In this document: one piece after another, positions 61,186-64,000 of the stretch
Layout of the letters: every line of letters begins with the position of its first letter
How positions within the stretch are numbered: the first letter of the stretch is position 1
Assembly: GCA_902497025.1 (NCBI GenBank)
Contig: CABVDJ010000009.1
Span: 1 to 64,000 of the forward strand
Length of the DNA: 64,000 nucleotides
Source: an uncultured Collinsella sp.
GTDB lineage: Bacteria; Actinomycetota; Coriobacteriia; Coriobacteriales; Coriobacteriaceae
Direction: 5' to 3'
The notes under the pieces: model-generated
The model's database searches: none
The model's input: the letters and a program-made list of their open reading frames with translations, nothing else
Told to the model about the DNA's origin: nothing
Made by a program: the position numbers and the translations under genes

Positions 61186-62574
61186 CTACTTTTTGAGCGC
61201 GGCCAGAGCGGGATCGACCGGCGCAGGAGCCTCCAGATCGGAGACCTTCACAATGCCGTTTTCGTCGGAGAAGGCACGGTAAATGGTCTGAATCGCCAGG
61301 TCGAAGTCCTTCTCCTCGACACCAATAATGATATTGATCTCGTCACAGCTCTGCGAAATCATGCGCACGCTCACGCCGGCCTGGCCGAGCATGCCAAACA
61401 GATGGCCCGAGATACCTGCGCGGCCGCGCAGGTTACGACCGACGGTAGCGATAAGCGCCAGACCCTCAACGACCTCGATCTCGAGCGGCTCGACCTCCTG
61501 CTGGATGTCGCCCACAAGCGAGTACAGCGAATCGTGCACATCCTGCTCCTGCACCACGGCGCCAAAGCGGTCGACGCCGGTGGGCATATGCTCGACGGAA
61601 ACGTCATAGCGCTCGAAGACCGAAAGCGCACGGCGCATAAAGCCAACGCGGGGCTTGGTGCGGTCGCGGGCCACGTTGATGGCGACAAAACCGCGCTTGC
61701 CGGTCACGCCGGTAATGATGGGCTCTGCCTCGCCCTCGTCAGCCGTCTCGCTAATGATGGTGCCGGGGTCCTGTGGCGCATTGGTGTTCTTGATGACCAG
61801 CGGAATGCCGGCCTCGCGCACGGGGAACACGGCCTCCTCGTGCAGGACACTCGCACCCATGTACGAAAGCTCGCGCAGCTCCTCGTAGGTAACGCGGGCG
61901 ATGGGCTGAGCCTCGGGAACAATACGCGGATCGGCAGAATAGAAGCCCGAAACGTCGGTCCAGTTCTCGTACAGGTCGGCGCCTAGGCACTTGGCCAGGA
62001 TCGAGCCGGAAATGTCACCGCCGCCACGGTCGAGCAGCTTGATCTGGCCCTCGCGCGTCGCGCCATAGAAGCCAGGCATAACGAAGCCGCCCTGCTGACC
62101 GTACTCTTGCACCAGCTCGGAGGTGCGGTTCATACTGAGCGTACCGTCGTGATGGAACGCCACAACCGTCGCGGCGTCCAAGAACGGTAGGCCCAGGTAC
62201 TCGGCCATCAGGCGGGCGGTAAAGTACTCGCCACGGCTCACAAGCTCCTCGGTGGAGTAGCCGCCCGAGCGGGCGCGCTCGGCAAAGGCCGCGAACTCCT
62301 CACGGATGGGATAGGTGAGCTCCAGCTCGTCAGCGATATCAAAATAGCGCTGGCCAATGTCCTCAAGCAGCTCCTCACACGACACGTGGTACTTAACGTG
62401 CGCGTTAACCAAGTAGAGCAGGTCGGTCACCTTGGTATCGCCCTTAAAGCGGCGTCCACAGGCAGAAACCACCACAAAACGGCGGGCAGGGTCGGCATCG
62501 ACGATGGCCTTGATCTTCTTGAAGTGTTCGGCGTCGGCGACCGACGAGCCGCCAAACTTGGCAATCTTAATCAT
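61186..62574 (-). CDS. lysC: Aspartate kinase
   Basis: 462 residues. First step of the aspartate family pathway. N-terminal kinase domain with IAKFGGSSVADAEHF, VVVSACGRRFKGDTKVTDLL, ELVSRGEYFTARLM, PGFYGATREGQIKLLDRGG and ENWTDVSGFYSADPR. C-terminal tandem ACT domains (~300-450) with SVEHMPTGVDRFG and GISGHLFGMLGQAGVSVRMI, the site of feedback inhibition by lysine and/or threonine. Monofunctional, single start. Divergent from thrC by 104 bp; asd lies 173 bp downstream. Confidence 0.96.
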   Translation of the reverse strand: MIKIAKFGGSSVADAEHFKKIKAIVDADPARRFVVVSACGRRFKGDTKVTDLLYLVNAHVKYHVSCEELLEDIGQRYFDIADELELTYPIREEFAAFAERARSGGYSTEELVSRGEYFTARLMAEYLGLPFLDAATVVAFHHDGTLSMNRTSELVQEYGQQGGFVMPGFYGATREGQIKLLDRGGGDISGSILAKCLGADLYENWTDVSGFYSADPRIVPEAQPIARVTYEELRELSYMGASVLHEEAVFPVREAGIPLVIKNTNAPQDPGTIISETADEGEAEPIITGVTGKRGFVAINVARDRTKPRVGFMRRALSVFERYDVSVEHMPTGVDRFGAVVQEQDVHDSLYSLVGDIQQEVEPLEIEVVEGLALIATVGRNLRGRAGISGHLFGMLGQAGVSVRMISQSCDEINIIIGVEEKDFDLAIQTIYRAFSDENGIVKVSDLEAPAPVDPALAALKK

Positions 62575-62678
62575 GGGCTGGAGGTTACCTTTCTAAAAAG
62601 CCTCTGCGAACCTATTTTGCACGCTCTGATACCATGGTTTCACCGATTGGGACCAAGGCATCCGAGGAGCAGTGTTAT

Positions 62679-64000
62679 ATGGGAACTTATCATAGTACAC
62701 GAGGACGCACTTTATCGTGCTCAAGTAAGGTGGCAATCCGCACCGGCATCGCTCCCGACGGGGGTCTGTTTGTCTCGGACGAGCTCGGCACCCAGCAGGT
62801 CGATATCAGCTCGCTTGCAGATAAATCGTACTTTGAAATCGCTCAAGATGTGTTGGGAATGTTACTGAATGATTACACGGCCGAAGAAATTTCGGCGTGT
62901 GTCGACGAGGCATATCGCGGCACGTTCGCGAGTGAAGAGGTTACGCCGCTCGTCAAACTCGACGCTGCGCCGGGCGCTGACGCCCCTCAGACCTATGTGA
63001 TGGAGCTCTTTGGCGGCCCCACGAGTGCCTTTAAGGACGTCGCCCTGCAGATGCTCCCCCGCTTGATGGCCCGCACTTCCGCCAAGGACGGCGGCGCCGA
63101 GCGCATCATGATCGTCACCGCCACGTCGGGCGACACCGGCAAGGCCGCACTCGCTGGTTTTGCCGACGCTCCGGGCACGGGCATTACCGTCTTTTATCCC
63201 GAAGGCAAAGTCAGCCGCGTGCAGAATCTGCAGATGTCCACGCAGGAGGGCGATAACGTCGCCGTCTGCGGCATCCGCGGCAACTTTGACGATGCCCAGA
63301 GTGCCGTCAAGCGCATCTTTGCCGATAAGGAGCTTGCCGAGCGTCTTGAGGCCGCCGGCACGGTGCTTTCGAGCGCCAACTCCATCAACGTCGGCCGTCT
63401 GGTGCCGCAGGTCGTCTACTACTTTGCCGCTTATGCGCAGCTGCTGCGTGCCGGCGCCATCGAGGCCGGCGACGCCGTGGAGTTCTGCGTACCGACCGGC
63501 AACTTTGGCGACATCCTGGCCGGCTACTATGCCAAGCGCATGGGTCTGCCCGTCGCCAAACTCGTCGTGGCCAGCGACAAGAACAACGTGCTCGCTGACT
63601 TCCTGACCACCGGCGTTTACGACCGCAACCGCCCGTTCTTCACGACCATCTCGCCGTCGATGGACATCCTTATTAGCTCCAACCTGGAGCGTATGCTTTA
63701 TTTCCTGTCCGATGGCGACTGCGAACTCGTTGCCGGCCTTATGGAGCAGCTGGCACAGACTGGTCGCTATGAGGTGCCCGCCGAGCTGCTGGCCAAGATC
63801 CAGAGTGTGTTTGGCTGCGGCTGGGCCAGCGAGGACGAGGTCCGCGCTGCTATCAAGAACTGCTGGGATGCAAACGGCTATGTGATCGACCCGCACACCG
63901 CTTGCGGCTATCACGTCTTTGAAAAGGTCGCCCCCGCCGAGGGCGCCAAGGCCCGCGTGCTGCTTTCGACCGCCAGCCCCTACAAGTTCCCACGCGCCTG
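62679..64000 (+). CDS. thrC: Threonine synthase (3' end outside the window)
   Basis: 440 codons visible; the frame is open to the last base, so the end is missing. PLP enzyme making threonine from O-phosphohomoserine. MGTYHSTRGRTLSCSSKVAI start with GAGGAGC seven to ten bases ahead; ELFGGPTSAFKDVALQMLP contains the PLP Lys119; VTATSGDTGKAAL is the phosphate-binding loop; SANSINVGRLVPQVVYYF and PTGNFGDILAGYYAKRMGLP are family motifs. Longer-type ThrC (normal length ~490). Divergent from lysC, sharing a 104-bp promoter region. Confidence 0.95.
   Translation, partial: MGTYHSTRGRTLSCSSKVAIRTGIAPDGGLFVSDELGTQQVDISSLADKSYFEIAQDVLGMLLNDYTAEEISACVDEAYRGTFASEEVTPLVKLDAAPGADAPQTYVMELFGGPTSAFKDVALQMLPRLMARTSAKDGGAERIMIVTATSGDTGKAALAGFADAPGTGITVFYPEGKVSRVQNLQMSTQEGDNVAVCGIRGNFDDAQSAVKRIFADKELAERLEAAGTVLSSANSINVGRLVPQVVYYFAAYAQLLRAGAIEAGDAVEFCVPTGNFGDILAGYYAKRMGLPVAKLVVASDKNNVLADFLTTGVYDRNRPFFTTISPSMDILISSNLERMLYFLSDGDCELVAGLMEQLAQTGRYEVPAELLAKIQSVFGCGWASEDEVRAAIKNCWDANGYVIDPHTACGYHVFEKVAPAEGAKARVLLSTASPYKFPRA

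Overview
The window is a GC-rich (roughly 60%) bacterial chromosome segment. Gene content and protein flavour point to the Actinomycetota class Coriobacteriia, most likely a gut Collinsella-like anaerobe: an AmaP/DUF2273/Asp23 envelope module, an OPT-type oligopeptide transporter, a fused 2-hydroxyacyl-CoA dehydratase activase, a sortase-anchored CAP-domain coiled-coil protein and no respiratory genes. The genus is an inference from protein flavour, not from a marker gene. No rRNA, tRNA, CRISPR array, prophage or transposase gene was seen.

Layout. 0.6-16.4 kb: an amidohydrolase divergent from an M20 peptidase, a zinc-ribbon membrane protein, a YitT protein, the amaP-DUF2273-Asp23 operon, yebC, a DUF6020-like membrane protein, lgt, NifU-type scaffold, dCMP deaminase, coaX and an OPT transporter. 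16.6-28.1 kb: a 1155-residue cell-wall surface protein with a G9 tract, a DUF389 protein, a very large BadF/HgdB-type activase and its TetR neighbour. 28.3-35.1 kb: a candidate type I toxin-antitoxin locus, HAD phosphatase, amtB-glnK, a CmpB-like permease with an HD protein, and a dxs-like gene. 35.7-40.1 kb: a four-gene polar amino-acid ABC importer followed by a class C26 amidotransferase hydrolase. 40.2-50.7 kb: Hpt plus a GGDEF/REC/HD-GYP regulator, alpha/beta hydrolase, radical SAM protein, SEC-C methionine aminopeptidase, 2-hydroxyacid dehydrogenase, M18 aminopeptidase, an Ntn-type amidase and phosphofructokinase. 51-58.8 kb: an XRE membrane regulator, a small unknown protein, a FtsX/LolD-type ABC transporter, a GyrI-like protein behind a LexA-like box, and a CLC-type channel gene interrupted by an in-frame TAG. 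58.9-64 kb: methyltransferase Ogt, then lysC-asd (minus) facing away from thrC (plus, cut by the window end), the aspartate-family pathway.

The unusual part is the intergenic DNA. At least eight families of hairpin-forming repeats sit between genes, often touching stop codons. The strongest case is a pair of nested double-helix elements just behind pfkA and asd, with conserved internal-loop sequences and helices that differ in sequence but stay perfectly paired. A second family of seven dispersed ~55-bp hairpins shares an AAAGGGACAGG core with two further families whose arms differ. These behave like structured 3'-UTR elements or mobilised REP-like sequences and are the main candidates for something undescribed here.
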